Positions 1 through 9,283 of a stretch of 33,605 bases of DNA are shown one piece after another. Positions within the stretch are counted from its first letter, which is position 1; each line of letters starts with the position of its first letter. The notes under the pieces were generated by a model. The model worked only from the letters and a program-made list of their open reading frames with translations, did no database searches and was not told the origin of the DNA. The position numbers and the translations under genes were made by a program. Source of the DNA: Corallococcus praedator (GTDB lineage: Bacteria > Myxococcota > Myxococcia > Myxococcales > Myxococcaceae); NCBI RefSeq assembly GCF_003612125.1, contig NZ_RAWI01000056.1, positions 1-33,605 on the forward strand, given 5' to 3'.

Positions 1-187
1 GCATGGGAGGGCTCAGGGGGGTCGTGGGATGGAGCCGGATGAAAGCGTCCGGTCCGTGTAGGCCTTCCCCAAAGCACGGCGTGTGCCAGCCCTCCGCAGC
101 GGCTTCCCGCGCACGGTTTCCCTCTGGAGCGCCCATTCCACGAGGTGCTCCGCCCCCCATGCTTCTGGTGAGGCGGGCCATCAGGGG

Positions 188-205
188 TGGTGACGCGTGT
201 CACCA
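188..205 (-). terminator. Hairpin downstream of the GDSL hydrolase
   Basis: A perfect 7-bp stem (188-194 with 199-205) and GCGT loop lie about 14 nt after the stop codon of the minus-strand GDSL gene. There is no clear U tract, so its efficiency as an intrinsic terminator is uncertain. The rest of positions 1-218 shows no supported gene. Confidence 0.45.
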
Positions 206-218
206 GCGCCCCGTGTTC

Positions 219-1343
219 CTAGACCTTGCACTCCCGGCTCTTGCTGAGCACCCCGAGCTCGTACCGGGTGACGAGGCCGCGCCCGATCTCCCGGGCCATG
301 AGCCGGTACACGGCCGAGGTGGGATGCTTCTGGTCCTTCGTCGCGATGGGGGTCGGGGGCAGCGGGGCGTGCTGGTAGTTGACCTGGCTGGAGGAGGAAA
401 GCGGCGCCAGCGAGGGCGTGAAGCCTGGAGGCGGCGCGAGCCGGGGGATGGGCGGACCCGGGATGAGGGGCGTGGAGGGGAGCGGGCCGACGTGGGGGTA
501 GTCCACGGGCGGCGCCTTGGCCTGCGCCGTCGCGGTGAGGTTGTTGTCCGCGAGCGTCCTGTTGATCCCCTTGAGGAGGGTGAACATGTCCACCAGCCAG
601 ATGGGCTGTTCATCCCGGTGCGCCAGTTGCGTGTACTCGTCGAGCTTCGCGTTGAAGGCCCGGGCCCCGTTGGTGAGGTTCCACACCGACTGCTGGGTCT
701 TCGTGGGCGCGTAGTAGACCGCGTCCGCGGGGTCCGGCAGGTTGAGCAGCGTGAAGTGGATCCTCCCGCCGGGGGTCGCCATGGCGAGCTCGTTGATGAG
801 CTGGAAGATCTCCACGACGACCCGCTCCATGTCCGTGTGGGGACGCTTGTTGGTCACCAGGTCGTTCAGGCCGAACCAGATCATGAACATCGTCGTCCCG
901 GGCAGACCGCCGGGACAGGCGGCCAGCTCCTTGCGGTAGCGCGTGACCTGCTGGCGGAACGTCCCGAGCCCCGTTCCGGGACGGTCCGACGCACCCATCG
1001 CGCCGCCCTCGGCGTAGTTCACATATGTGATGGGCCGCCCGAAGCCTGAATCCTGATTCGAGTCCCGGCTGAGCGAGCGGTGGACCTGCGTCGCCGCCAG
1101 GCTCCGGACCTTCGCGGTCGCCTTCTTGTCGAAGGGATCGTCCCCGTGGAACATCGAAATCCCACCGGCCCACTCCCAGAGGAAGTCCGTCCAGTTCTTC
1201 CCGTCGCTGAAGCGCCCCAGCTCGTTGGTCAGCATCAGCCCGGTGGTGTTCGCGAACATGCCCAGCCCGGTGTCGGCCTTGTTGCCGATGTCCGACATGC
1301 TGTCGCCAAAGATGATCAGGTTGTCGAGCTGGGTTCGCGGCAT
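219..1343 (-). CDS. SGNH/GDSL-family esterase or lipase
   Basis: A 374-aa serine hydrolase of the SGNH/GDSL family, which hydrolyses ester bonds in lipids or acylated carbohydrates. Visible motifs are block I GDSMSD (residues 13-18, nucleophile S15), block II around NYAEGGA (109-115), block III GLND (158-161, oxyanion N160) and block V DQKH (337-340, catalytic D337 and H340), so the active site is complete. Block I lies only 13 residues from the start and there is no signal peptide, so a cytoplasmic protein is likely unless it is exported by another route. Unusual is a proline-rich segment (about residues 278-335) inserted just before block V. The start has an upstream GGAG at acceptable distance and is divergent from the DUF1801 gene at 1450. 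The substrate cannot be told. Family assignment is confident. Confidence 0.88.
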   Translation of the reverse strand: MPRTQLDNLIIFGDSMSDIGNKADTGLGMFANTTGLMLTNELGRFSDGKNWTDFLWEWAGGISMFHGDDPFDKKATAKVRSLAATQVHRSLSRDSNQDSGFGRPITYVNYAEGGAMGASDRPGTGLGTFRQQVTRYRKELAACPGGLPGTTMFMIWFGLNDLVTNKRPHTDMERVVVEIFQLINELAMATPGGRIHFTLLNLPDPADAVYYAPTKTQQSVWNLTNGARAFNAKLDEYTQLAHRDEQPIWLVDMFTLLKGINRTLADNNLTATAQAKAPPVDYPHVGPLPSTPLIPGPPIPRLAPPPGFTPSLAPLSSSSQVNYQHAPLPPTPIATKDQKHPTSAVYRLMAREIGRGLVTRYELGVLSKSRECKV

Positions 1344-1449
1344 GGCTGTCTTTCTCCGGGGTCGAGCGCTCCGGGGAAAACTCTACCCCTGTCCGCCGCC
1401 CCAACCCCTCTGATAAGTCGGGACGAAACGCGTCGGGGGTCCAAAGACA

Positions 1450-2454
1450 ATGGCGACGAAGACTCGGGAACCGCAGCCCATCGACGCGTATCTGGCGAGC
1501 CTCACGGACCCGGCGGCGAAGAAGACGTTGCGAGCGCTGCGGATGCAGCTCCGGAAGCTGCTCCCAGGCGCCACCGAGACGATCAGCTACAGGATGCCCA
1601 CCTTCAAGGTGGACGGGAACGCCGTGGCGGGTTTCGCGTTCTTCAAGACCCACTGCGGCTACTACCCCTTCAGCGGCGGTGTGGTGCCGGCGCTGAAGTC
1701 AGAGCTGGACGGCTACACCACGTCGAAGAGCGGCATCACCTTTCCGCCCGACCAGCCGCTCCCGGTGAAGCTGGTGAAGATGCTGGTACAGGCGCGGCTC
1801 GCGGAGATCGCCACGCGTGGGAAAAAGCCCGCGGTCGCGAGCAGGAAGGCGCTCATCACCGAACGCGTGACAGACGCCGCCGTGAAGGAGGCCACCGGAC
1901 GTGACTGGAAGGCCTGGATGCGTGCCCTGGACAAGGCGGGAGGGGCCGGGCTGAATCACAAGCAGCTCGTCGCGCACCTGGCCCGGGAGGTCGAGTCCGG
2001 TTGGTGGCAGCAGTCCATCTCGGTCGCGTACGAGCAAGCGCGGGGCAAGCGGGTGGTGGGGGAGACGGCCGCGACGGGCTTCCAGGTGGGCGTGGTGCGC
2101 ACGCTGCCGATGAGCGCCCCCCAGGTGTGGGAATGGCTCACGACGCAGCCGGACCACTGGCTTGGCGCGGGCGCGACGTTGAAGCTCGAAAAGGGGAGCC
2201 GCTATGAGGTCCCCAAGCGTCGCGGAGCGCCAGCGGTGCACGGGGAGATCCGCGTGGTGAAGCCCGGGCAGCGCCTGCGCATGACCTGGCAGCCAGACGG
2301 CTGGAAGAAGCCGGCGACCCTGCAGTTCACGCTGACGCCGAAGCCGCGGGGCGTCTCCCTTGTCGTGCACATGGAGAAGCTCCCGGACGCGAAGGCCCGG
2401 GAGGTGATGCGGGAGCGCTGGTCGGAGATCCTCACGGGCCTCGCGAAGGACTGA
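1450..2454 (+). CDS. DUF1801 / DUF4287-like / SRPBCC three-domain protein
   Basis: A 334-aa cytoplasmic protein with three apparent modules. Residues about 10-120 match the DUF1801 (YdhG-like) fold, with the typical ISYRMPTFK and HCGYYPFSGG stretches. Residues about 130-205 resemble the short DUF4287-type helical module, ending in WWQQSISVAYEQARG. Residues about 210-332 look like an SRPBCC/AHSA1 ligand-binding domain, with a VWEWLTTQPDHWLG start and a C-terminal helix. DUF1801 and AHSA1 proteins are usually separate small genes, so this is a fusion. No catalytic role is established for DUF1801; AHSA1 domains bind hydrophobic ligands or act as co-chaperones. It has a GGGGGT sequence upstream of the ATG and is divergent from the GDSL gene. 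Function unknown. Confidence 0.82.
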   Translation: MATKTREPQPIDAYLASLTDPAAKKTLRALRMQLRKLLPGATETISYRMPTFKVDGNAVAGFAFFKTHCGYYPFSGGVVPALKSELDGYTTSKSGITFPPDQPLPVKLVKMLVQARLAEIATRGKKPAVASRKALITERVTDAAVKEATGRDWKAWMRALDKAGGAGLNHKQLVAHLAREVESGWWQQSISVAYEQARGKRVVGETAATGFQVGVVRTLPMSAPQVWEWLTTQPDHWLGAGATLKLEKGSRYEVPKRRGAPAVHGEIRVVKPGQRLRMTWQPDGWKKPATLQFTLTPKPRGVSLVVHMEKLPDAKAREVMRERWSEILTGLAKD

Positions 2455-2459
2455 CCCCG

Positions 2460-2810
2460 TCAGGGCTCGCGAGCCCCGCCTTGCGGTCGATGGGCGAACA
2501 GCTCCTTGTAGCGCGCCGCGGCCGACATGGCGTTGGGCCAGCCGGCGTAGAACGCCAGGTGCGTGATGAGCTCGACGAGCTCCTCCTGCGTCACGCCGTT
2601 CTCGATGGCGCGCGGAAAGTGGAAGGTCATCTGTTCGGTCTTGCCGGTCGCCACCAGCGCCGCGCAGGTGATGAGGCTGCGGTCGCGCTTGGACAGTTGG
2701 GGTCGCTCCCAGACGTCCCCGAACAGGACGTCGTCGGTGAGTTCGGCCAGCTTCGGCGCGAAGTCACCCAGGGCCTTCTGGGCGGCGGATGCGGGCTTCT
2801 TTGTCTCCAT
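2460..2810 (-). CDS. Carboxymuconolactone decarboxylase (CMD)-family protein
   Basis: A 116-aa all-helical protein of the CMD/AhpD superfamily. The core ALVATGKTEQMTFHFPRAIE (about 51-70) and the helix EELVELITHLAFYAGWPNAM (about 76-95) are typical. The CxxC redox pair of AhpD is absent; only one cysteine (C49) is present. It therefore resembles gamma-carboxymuconolactone decarboxylase-like proteins rather than a peroxidase partner, and the actual substrate is unknown. It starts about 100 nt downstream of an aldo/keto reductase on the same strand. A strong hairpin separates the two, so a separate transcript is likely. The family call is good; any role in aromatic degradation is inference, since no other genes of that pathway are present. 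Confidence 0.85.
   Translation of the reverse strand: METKKPASAAQKALGDFAPKLAELTDDVLFGDVWERPQLSKRDRSLITCAALVATGKTEQMTFHFPRAIENGVTQEELVELITHLAFYAGWPNAMSAAARYKELFAHRPQGGAREP
2463..2476. terminator. Palindrome between convergent genes
   Basis: A perfect 14-nt palindrome (GGGCTC/GAGCCC around CG) sits at the meeting point of the convergent DUF1801 gene (stop 2454) and the carboxymuconolactone decarboxylase-like gene (stop 2460), overlapping the last codons of the latter. It could act as a short bidirectional terminator, but no U tract is visible. Confidence 0.35.
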
Positions 2811-2878
2811 GTGTGGTCTTCCTTCCAGCGAAGGGGTGAGGAAGCTGATCAGATTCCTCTTTGAGAGGTGAAGGTGGA

Positions 2879-2907
2879 GGGCCGGGCGGAGACCTCCGCT
2901 CCGGCCC
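2879..2907 (-). terminator. Terminator of the first aldo/keto reductase
   Basis: A 12- to 13-bp G/C-rich stem (2879-2891 with 2894-2907, one bulged T at 2900) lies 6 nt after the stop codon of the minus-strand reductase. It lacks a long U tract, as is common in this GC-rich sequence. Confidence 0.6.
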
Positions 2908-2912
2908 GGTTC

Positions 2913-4230
<1,318 letters not shown>

Positions 4231-5379
4231 ATGAAGATGAAGACCTACTTCCGAAGTCACCGGGCGCTGTGCCTGCTGCTGGCAGGGGTGCTGCTGTCTG
4301 CCTGCGAGAAAGACGAGCCGAAGCCAGAGCCTGATCCTGGTTCGGACGTGTTGCGCCCCGGGGCCAGCGGGGAAGGGGAGCTGACGGAGCAGGGGCAGCG
4401 GGTCCGCTACAAGCTGGCCACGCAGGCTGGCCACTTCTACCGTTTCGGATGCGAAGGCGACAACCTGCCCCGCTGCGAGGTGCGGAGGCTGGACCCGGGC
4501 ACGCTGGAGCCCCTGCCGCCCGCCTCGGACAAGGTCGCCGCCCACGCCAGCACGACCTGGCGCGCGGCGGTGGACGAGACCGCCGTCGTGGATGTGCGGT
4601 CGTCCGTCAACACGGACGTCCAGGTCGGCAGGTATGCCTTCGACTTCTCCGAGACCGATGACACCGAGGGCAACACGCCAGAGGACGCTGTTTCCCAGCC
4701 GGTGCCGGCGGAGTTCACGGGCCGCGTGAACGCTCCGGTCCCGGACGACGTGGATGTCTTCCGGTTCTCCATCCCCCAGGGTCACATCCTGTCGGTGCTC
4801 TGCATCGGGACGGACGGCGACGCACCCGACACGGAGGTGGTGAGGGCGGATGGGACGTTGCTCAACAGGTACACCTATCTGGGCCCCAGGGACGGGGAGT
4901 CAGCGCTGTCCGCCGAGAATGACCTCGGAGAGGATCTCTTCCTGCGCGTCTCCTTCAAGGCGGCGCAAGGGCGGGGCCAGGTGGAGGGCTATCGCTGCAC
5001 GGTGAAGGACGACGGGCTGGACGATCATTCCGACGCGCCGCTGGCGGCCACGGTGGTGGCGGTGCCCTCCACGACGGCCGTGGTCTTCTGGCCCACGGGC
5101 GACGTGGACGTGCTCGCGGTGGACCTGGTGGAAGGCCACAAGTACCGGCTGTCCACGGTTTCGGGGGGCTATCCGTTCTATGCCGGCACGACGGTGATGG
5201 ATGCCCAGGGGGCGGTCATCGCGAAGGACCTCGTGAGCAACTACAACTCAGGGGCGGACTTCACGGCGCCTGGCACCGGGCGCTACTTCCTTTCACTCCG
5301 GCGCATCTTCGGTCCCGGTGTCTGGAAGTTCATCTTCCCCACGGCCTTCACCTACAGCATCTCCGAGGTCGCGCCCTGA
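4231..5379 (+). CDS. Lipoprotein with three PPC-like beta-sandwich repeats
   Basis: A 382-aa predicted lipoprotein. The chosen start gives a classic lipoprotein signal peptide (MKMKTYFRSHR, hydrophobic core, LLSAC with C25); upstream in-frame starts would bury it. After a proline/charged linker come three beta-rich repeats resembling bacterial pre-peptidase C-terminal (PPC) domains, at about 47-140, 155-256 and 265-380. Each has a (D)VDVF/LxxxxxxGHxxR-like core (e.g. DDVDVFRFSIPQGH), and two are preceded by an acidic TPEDA or DDHSDAP lead-in. PPC domains are usually non-catalytic accessory domains of secreted proteases; here no protease is attached. The protein is likely tethered to the outer membrane. 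A hairpin follows the stop. Role unknown. Confidence 0.8.
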   Translation: MKMKTYFRSHRALCLLLAGVLLSACEKDEPKPEPDPGSDVLRPGASGEGELTEQGQRVRYKLATQAGHFYRFGCEGDNLPRCEVRRLDPGTLEPLPPASDKVAAHASTTWRAAVDETAVVDVRSSVNTDVQVGRYAFDFSETDDTEGNTPEDAVSQPVPAEFTGRVNAPVPDDVDVFRFSIPQGHILSVLCIGTDGDAPDTEVVRADGTLLNRYTYLGPRDGESALSAENDLGEDLFLRVSFKAAQGRGQVEGYRCTVKDDGLDDHSDAPLAATVVAVPSTTAVVFWPTGDVDVLAVDLVEGHKYRLSTVSGGYPFYAGTTVMDAQGAVIAKDLVSNYNSGADFTAPGTGRYFLSLRRIFGPGVWKFIFPTAFTYSISEVAP

Positions 5380-5413
5380 ATCCCCCAGGGTGACGCGCCC
5401 GTGGAAGCGCGCG

Positions 5414-5447
5414 GCTCCCGGTCCCGGTGACAGCCCGGGACCGGAGC
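5414..5447 (+). terminator. Strong hairpin after PPC lipoprotein
   Basis: The 5' arm at 5414-5427 pairs with 5435-5447 as 8 bp plus 5 bp with a single bulged C at 5419 and a 7-nt loop. It sits 35 nt after the lipoprotein stop and ends 54 nt before the next start. No U tract follows. It is probably a terminator that separates the two genes. Confidence 0.55.
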
Positions 5448-5501
5448 GGTGTTCCATCCGCCGCCGGCAACCCCCGGCGTTCCCCAACGAGGAGATGGAA
5501 C

Positions 5502-6749
5502 ATGGCGGTCCTGCACCGTGGATTGCGGCTGGGCATGACGTTGCTTGCGAGTGTGATGGCTCCCGCATGTGGACCCGAGTTCCCGCCCGGAAGCGTTCCG
5601 GAGGTGGGAGAACTCGAGTCGACCGGAGTGGGGCTGGAGGAGGGGGCGCGCCTGCCCCCACTCAATCGCGAGGCCCTGCGGCAGGCCATTTCGGGCCTGC
5701 CGGACGGGGAGGTGACGGGCGCGCTCGTCCGGGTCGATGGCGCGGAGGGGCGGTGGATCGGGGCGTCCGGCGTGGCGGACGTGCGGACGGGGGCGCCGGT
5801 GCGGGCGGATGCACGCTTCCGCATCGGCAGCATGACCAAGACCTTCACCGCCACCGTGGTGTTGCAGCTCGCCGCCGAGCGCCGACTGGACCTGGACCGG
5901 CCCGTCCAGGAGTACCTGCCGCGCCTCCTGCCCGCGAACGTCTACGCTCCCATCACGGTGCGGCAGTTGCTCAATCACACGCATGGCCTGCCCGGCGTGC
6001 CGGTGCCGCAGAAGGATCCGGAGTGGTTCTTCGTGAACCGGTTCCGGCGCTACAGCCCCCGGGAGCTCGTCTCGCTGGCCTTGCCCGAGGGGCCGCGATT
6101 CGCGCCGGGCACGCAGCAGCAGTACGGCAACATCGGCTACATCGTCGCGGGGCTGCTCATCGAGCAGGTGACGGGCCGTCCCTATGGTGACGCGGTGCGG
6201 GACCGCATCCTGCGTCCGCTGGGGCTGCGGGACACCTTCGTGCCCGGCAACCTGGTGACGATTCCCGGGCCGCATGCCCATGGCTATGAGGTGGTCGCGG
6301 CGCAAGGGGAGGGGTGCCCGACGGGGGCCATCGCCTACCAGGGGCGGTGTCTGGTGGACGTCACGGAGGCCAGTCAGTCCGTCCCCTGGGCCGCGGGCGA
6401 GATGATCTCCAGCACGGCCGACCTGGACCGCTTCCTCGTCGCGCTCTTCCAGGGCCGGCTGCTGCCGCGTGCGCAGATGGAGGCGCTGTTCACCGTCCCG
6501 GACGTGCCCGCCGTGGGAGGCGGCCGCGCCACCTACAGCGCGGGGCTGTCTCGCATGGACGTCAACGGCCTCACGCTGTGGGGCAAGAGCGGCGACCGGC
6601 ACGGCTACAACAACGGGATGGGGGCCACGCGCGACCTGCGCCGGCGGCTCATCTATTCGGTCAACACGCTGCGCATGGGGCAGGACCGGCCGGACATCGC
6701 CGCGCGCATCGTCGCGGCGGCCATGGCTGGCCTCCAGGCCAATCCCTAG
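5502..6749 (+). CDS. Beta-lactamase-fold serine hydrolase (class C/EstB-like)
   Basis: A 415-aa penicillin-binding-protein-like serine hydrolase. Motif 1 is SMTK (S110, K113), motif 2 YGN (Y208, N210) and motif 3 HGY (H367-Y369, in place of KTG), the pattern of class C-type esterases and D-aminopeptidases. The start at 5502 is supported by GGAG 7 nt upstream and by the hydrophobic N-terminus ending in APAC (C23), a weak lipobox, so it is probably exported and perhaps lipid-anchored. In-frame codons further upstream would add a basic stretch and fall in the preceding hairpin. It may cleave peptides, esters or beta-lactams; the sequence does not decide. It is followed after 55 nt by a transporter gene on the same strand. 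Confidence 0.88.
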   Translation: MAVLHRGLRLGMTLLASVMAPACGPEFPPGSVPEVGELESTGVGLEEGARLPPLNREALRQAISGLPDGEVTGALVRVDGAEGRWIGASGVADVRTGAPVRADARFRIGSMTKTFTATVVLQLAAERRLDLDRPVQEYLPRLLPANVYAPITVRQLLNHTHGLPGVPVPQKDPEWFFVNRFRRYSPRELVSLALPEGPRFAPGTQQQYGNIGYIVAGLLIEQVTGRPYGDAVRDRILRPLGLRDTFVPGNLVTIPGPHAHGYEVVAAQGEGCPTGAIAYQGRCLVDVTEASQSVPWAAGEMISSTADLDRFLVALFQGRLLPRAQMEALFTVPDVPAVGGGRATYSAGLSRMDVNGLTLWGKSGDRHGYNNGMGATRDLRRRLIYSVNTLRMGQDRPDIAARIVAAAMAGLQANP

Positions 6750-6762
6750 GGTCCCAGGGACC
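6750..6762 (+). terminator. Short dyad after serine hydrolase stop
   Basis: GGTCC-CAG-GGACC directly follows the TAG stop codon, and GGGGCTTTCT lies just downstream. The stem is only 5 bp, so this is a weak candidate. Confidence 0.25.
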
Positions 6763-6804
6763 GGGGCTTTCTGGCAGAGTGCGTGCTTTTGCTGGGGGCC
6801 CGCC

Positions 6805-7695
6805 ATGCAGACCAGTGTCATCACCGAGGTGTTCCTGCCGATCGCGCTGGGCGTGATCATGCTTGGCCTTGGTTTGAGCCTTTCGCTCGCCGACTTCCGC
6901 CGCGTGGCCCAGTTTCCGCGCGCGGCGCTGGTGGGCCTGGGCTGTCAGACGTTGCTCATGCCGGTGGTGTGTTACGGCATCGCGGTCGGCTTCGGTCTGC
7001 CTCCGCAGCTGGCCGTGGGGTTGATGCTGCTGGCGGCCTCGCCGGGCGGTGCGACCGCGAACCTCTTCAGCCACCTGGCCAAGGGCGATGTCGCGCTGAA
7101 CGTCAGCCTGACGGCGGTCAACAGCGTGCTGTCGCTGTTCACGCTGCCGCTCATCGTGAACTTCTCCCTCCTGCATTTCATGGGGGAGGAGCGCGCCATT
7201 CCGTTGCAGTTCGCCAAGATCGTCCAGGTGTTCGGCATCGTCCTGGTGCCCATCTCGCTGGGAATGTGGGTGCGCGCGAAGTGGCCGGCGCTCGCGGACC
7301 GGCTGGACAGGCCGGTGCGCATCATGTCGGCGCTGTTCCTGGTGCTGGTGGTGGCCGCCGCGATCATCAAGGAGCGGGCGCAGTTGGTGACCTACTTCCA
7401 GAGCGTGGGGCTCGCGGCGCTCGCGTTCAACCTGGCCAGCATGGCGGTGGGCTTCGTGGTGCCCATGCTGCTGCGCATCGAGCGCAAGCAGGCGGTGGCG
7501 ATCGCGATGGAGGTGGGCATCCACAACGGCACGCTGGCCATCGCCATCGCGTCCAGCCCGCGACTGCTCAACGACGGCGTGATGGCCATTCCCGCGGCCA
7601 TCTACAGCGTCATCATGTTCTTCACCGCGGGCGTCTTCGGAGCTCTCGTCGCCCGGAGACAGGCCGCGAGCGTGGCCGCCGTGAGCCCCCGGTAG
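6805..7695 (+). CDS. Bile acid:sodium symporter (BASS)-family transporter
   Basis: A 296-aa polytopic inner-membrane protein of the SBF/BASS family, which couples Na+ entry to uptake of bile acids or other organic anions. About nine to ten hydrophobic segments are visible. The two conserved crossing motifs are present: ASPGGATANLFSHLAKGD in the first half and EVGIHNGTLAIAIA in the second, which supply Na+-site residues in the family. The start chosen (MQTSVITEVFLP) puts the first membrane helix at the N-terminus and has a G-rich TGGGGG stretch upstream. Upstream in-frame codons overlap the preceding hydrolase and read as low-complexity sequence. Substrate not determinable; bacterial members often carry organic acids such as pyruvate or pantothenate-like molecules rather than bile acids. 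Confidence 0.92.
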   Translation: MQTSVITEVFLPIALGVIMLGLGLSLSLADFRRVAQFPRAALVGLGCQTLLMPVVCYGIAVGFGLPPQLAVGLMLLAASPGGATANLFSHLAKGDVALNVSLTAVNSVLSLFTLPLIVNFSLLHFMGEERAIPLQFAKIVQVFGIVLVPISLGMWVRAKWPALADRLDRPVRIMSALFLVLVVAAAIIKERAQLVTYFQSVGLAALAFNLASMAVGFVVPMLLRIERKQAVAIAMEVGIHNGTLAIAIASSPRLLNDGVMAIPAAIYSVIMFFTAGVFGALVARRQAASVAAVSPR

Positions 7696-7707
7696 GCAGG
7701 CCGACGG

Positions 7708-7727
7708 TCGCGGGTTCAACCCCGCGA
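7708..7727 (+). terminator. Hairpin after BASS transporter
   Basis: A perfect 7-bp stem (7708-7714 with 7721-7727) and TTCAAC loop lie 13 nt after the stop codon. It resembles a tRNA T arm in isolation, but the rest of a tRNA is absent. A terminator is the better reading. Confidence 0.45.
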
Positions 7728-7749
7728 GTGTGGGGCCGTGTGGGGGCTT

Positions 7750-7849
7750 CCGGGAAAAAGAGGGGGCAGTGTCGATGGATGGGCGCGTCGTTCGTCGCGG
7801 AAGTAGAAGCCCGCGCATCCACCTGAACGCGGCACGCCCCCTTTCCCGG
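7750..7849 (+). promoter_or_regulatory. Nested inverted repeats in the DoxX-gene leader
   Basis: An outer pairing joins 7750-7757 with 7842-7849 (8 bp) and 7762-7767 with 7836-7841 (6 bp), separated by a 4-nt bulge. Inside it, TGGATG (7776-7781) pairs with CATCCA (7816-7821), and CGCG (7784-7787) with CGCG (7812-7815). The 3' arm ends in the GG of the GGAG Shine-Dalgarno of the next gene. It could be a structured leader controlling translation. This is inference from pairing alone. Confidence 0.35.
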
Positions 7850-7857
7850 AGCACCTC

Positions 7858-8325
7858 ATGGACACCGCCCTTTCCCCCGCTTCCACCCCCGTGGAGGCTT
7901 CCCAGCAGAAGAAGAAGTCGCTGACCCGGTTCCTGCCGACCATCGCTCGCGTGCTGATGGGGCTCGTCTTCTTCGTCTTCGGCCTGAACGGCTTCCTCGA
8001 CTTCATCCCGCCGCCGCCGAACCTGGATCCGGCGGACCCGGCGGTCGCCTTCGGCATCGCGATGAAGGCGACGGGCTACCTGTTCTGGCTGGTGAAGGGC
8101 ACGGAGGTGGTGGTGGGCGCGCTGCTGCTGACCAACCGCTTCGTGCCGCTGGCGCTGGCGCTCATCGCGCCCGTCCTCGTGAACATCTTCATGGTCCATG
8201 CGCTCCTGGCGCCCGCCGGCCTGGGGCTCGCGGTGGTGCTCATGACGCTGGAGCTCTTCCTGGCCTGGTCCTACCGCGCGGTGTACCGCCCCATGCTCGG
8301 CATGCGGGTCGCCCCCGGCGCTTGA
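7858..8325 (+). CDS. DoxX-like integral membrane protein
   Basis: A 155-aa inner-membrane protein. A charged N-terminal tail (EASQQKKKS) is followed by four hydrophobic segments at about 27-48, 72-92, 96-118 and 121-140. The first carries the ARVLMGLVFFVFGLNGFLDF pattern of DoxX/YphA-type proteins. Such proteins are small quinone- or redox-associated membrane proteins of poorly defined function. GGAG lies 6 nt before the ATG, inside the end of the leader structure described at 7750-7849. The gene ends just before a strong hairpin and faces a LysR gene. Confidence 0.85.
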   Translation: MDTALSPASTPVEASQQKKKSLTRFLPTIARVLMGLVFFVFGLNGFLDFIPPPPNLDPADPAVAFGIAMKATGYLFWLVKGTEVVVGALLLTNRFVPLALALIAPVLVNIFMVHALLAPAGLGLAVVLMTLELFLAWSYRAVYRPMLGMRVAPGA

Positions 8326-8332
8326 GCCTGAT

Positions 8333-8363
8333 GGCGAAGCGGGGCTTCACGTCCCGCTTCGCC
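8333..8363. terminator. 11-bp bidirectional terminator hairpin
   Basis: A perfect 11-bp stem (8333-8343 with 8353-8363) and a 9-nt loop lie between the convergent DoxX-like gene (stop 8325) and LysR gene (stop 8390). Position and stability fit a terminator serving both strands. Confidence 0.7.
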
Positions 8364-8389
8364 CGTTGCACGAACGCGTCGGGCAGGCC

Positions 8390-9274
8390 TCAGCCCGCGT
8401 CCTCCTTCGCCCGGGCGCGGACCTCCGCCGCGAACAGCTCCGCCGCGGGCGTGCGGGGTGCTCCCTTTCGCCAGAGGAGCGCCGCCAGCTCGGAGCGGGG
8501 CGCTGGGGACAATCGCTTCACCACCAGGCGCTCCGCGTCCGCGAGTCGCGGCTCCGGAAGCACCGTGACGGCGAGCCCCGCGCGGACGATGGCCAGCACC
8601 GTGGCCACCGCATTCGATTCGAGCGCGACCCGGGGGGCGAACCGCATCGCCGCGAAGTGCGCGTCCACCCGCGCGCGAACCCGCAGCCCGCGCGACAGCA
8701 ACGCGAACGGCTCCTCCGCGAGCAGCTTCACCCCCACGGACTCCGCCCCCGCCAGCGCGTGCCCCCGCGCGACGACGAGCGCGAGCCGGCTGTCGAAGAC
8801 GGGCTCCGCATCCAGGTCCGTCAGGCGTGCGGGCGCATAGCCCAGCCCCACGTCCAGCCTGCCGTCCGCAAGCCGCCGCTCCAGCCTTCTCACGACGGCC
8901 TCCTCCGCGCTCAGCGCCAGCCCGGGATGTCTGCGGAGCACCGCCGTGAGCGCTGGCACGACGATGCCGCGCATGCTCGGTGGGTAGCCCACGCGGAGCG
9001 CTCCCGTGGCCAGCCCCCGCAGCGCGCCCACCGCCGACAGGCCTGCGTTCACGTCCTCCAACGCGCGGGACGCATACGTGCGGAACAGCTCCCCAGCCTG
9101 TGTCAGCCGCACCCCGGCGCGGGCCCGCTCGAAGAGCGGTGTGCCGACCTCCTCCTCCAACTGACGGATCTGCTGCGACAGCGTGGGCTGGGAGATGTGC
9201 ACCCGCCGCGCTGCGCGCCCGAAGTGCAGCGTGTCAGCGACGGCGGAGAAGTAGCGGAGGTGTCGGAGCTCCAT
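8390..9274 (-). CDS. LysR-family regulator, divergent from the TPP enzyme
   Basis: A 294-aa LysR-type transcription factor. The N-terminal winged helix-turn-helix is clear (MELRHLRYFSAVADTLHFGR, then ISQPTLSQQIRQLEEEVG with the recognition helix around residues 28-40). The rest is the periplasmic-binding-protein-like effector domain. The start at MELRHL matches the usual family start; an upstream alternative would cross the shared promoter. It is divergent from the acetolactate synthase-like gene at 9376, separated by 101 nt that hold a perfect T-N11-A dyad. By the usual LysR arrangement it likely controls that gene and its own expression. The inducer is unknown. Confidence 0.9.
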   Translation of the reverse strand: MELRHLRYFSAVADTLHFGRAARRVHISQPTLSQQIRQLEEEVGTPLFERARAGVRLTQAGELFRTYASRALEDVNAGLSAVGALRGLATGALRVGYPPSMRGIVVPALTAVLRRHPGLALSAEEAVVRRLERRLADGRLDVGLGYAPARLTDLDAEPVFDSRLALVVARGHALAGAESVGVKLLAEEPFALLSRGLRVRARVDAHFAAMRFAPRVALESNAVATVLAIVRAGLAVTVLPEPRLADAERLVVKRLSPAPRSELAALLWRKGAPRTPAAELFAAEVRARAKEDAG

Positions 9275-9283
9275 GGGCCCATC

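Noticed and set aside
1343-1400. CTCCGGGG direct repeat in the GDSL/DUF1801 divergent region
   Set aside because: It is only 8 nt repeated twice in GC-rich sequence with no further symmetry; not enough to call an operator.
7708-7727. tRNA T-arm-like sequence (GCGGGTTCAACCCCGC)
   Set aside because: No acceptor, D or anticodon arm is found on either side; it is better read as a terminator hairpin after the transporter gene.
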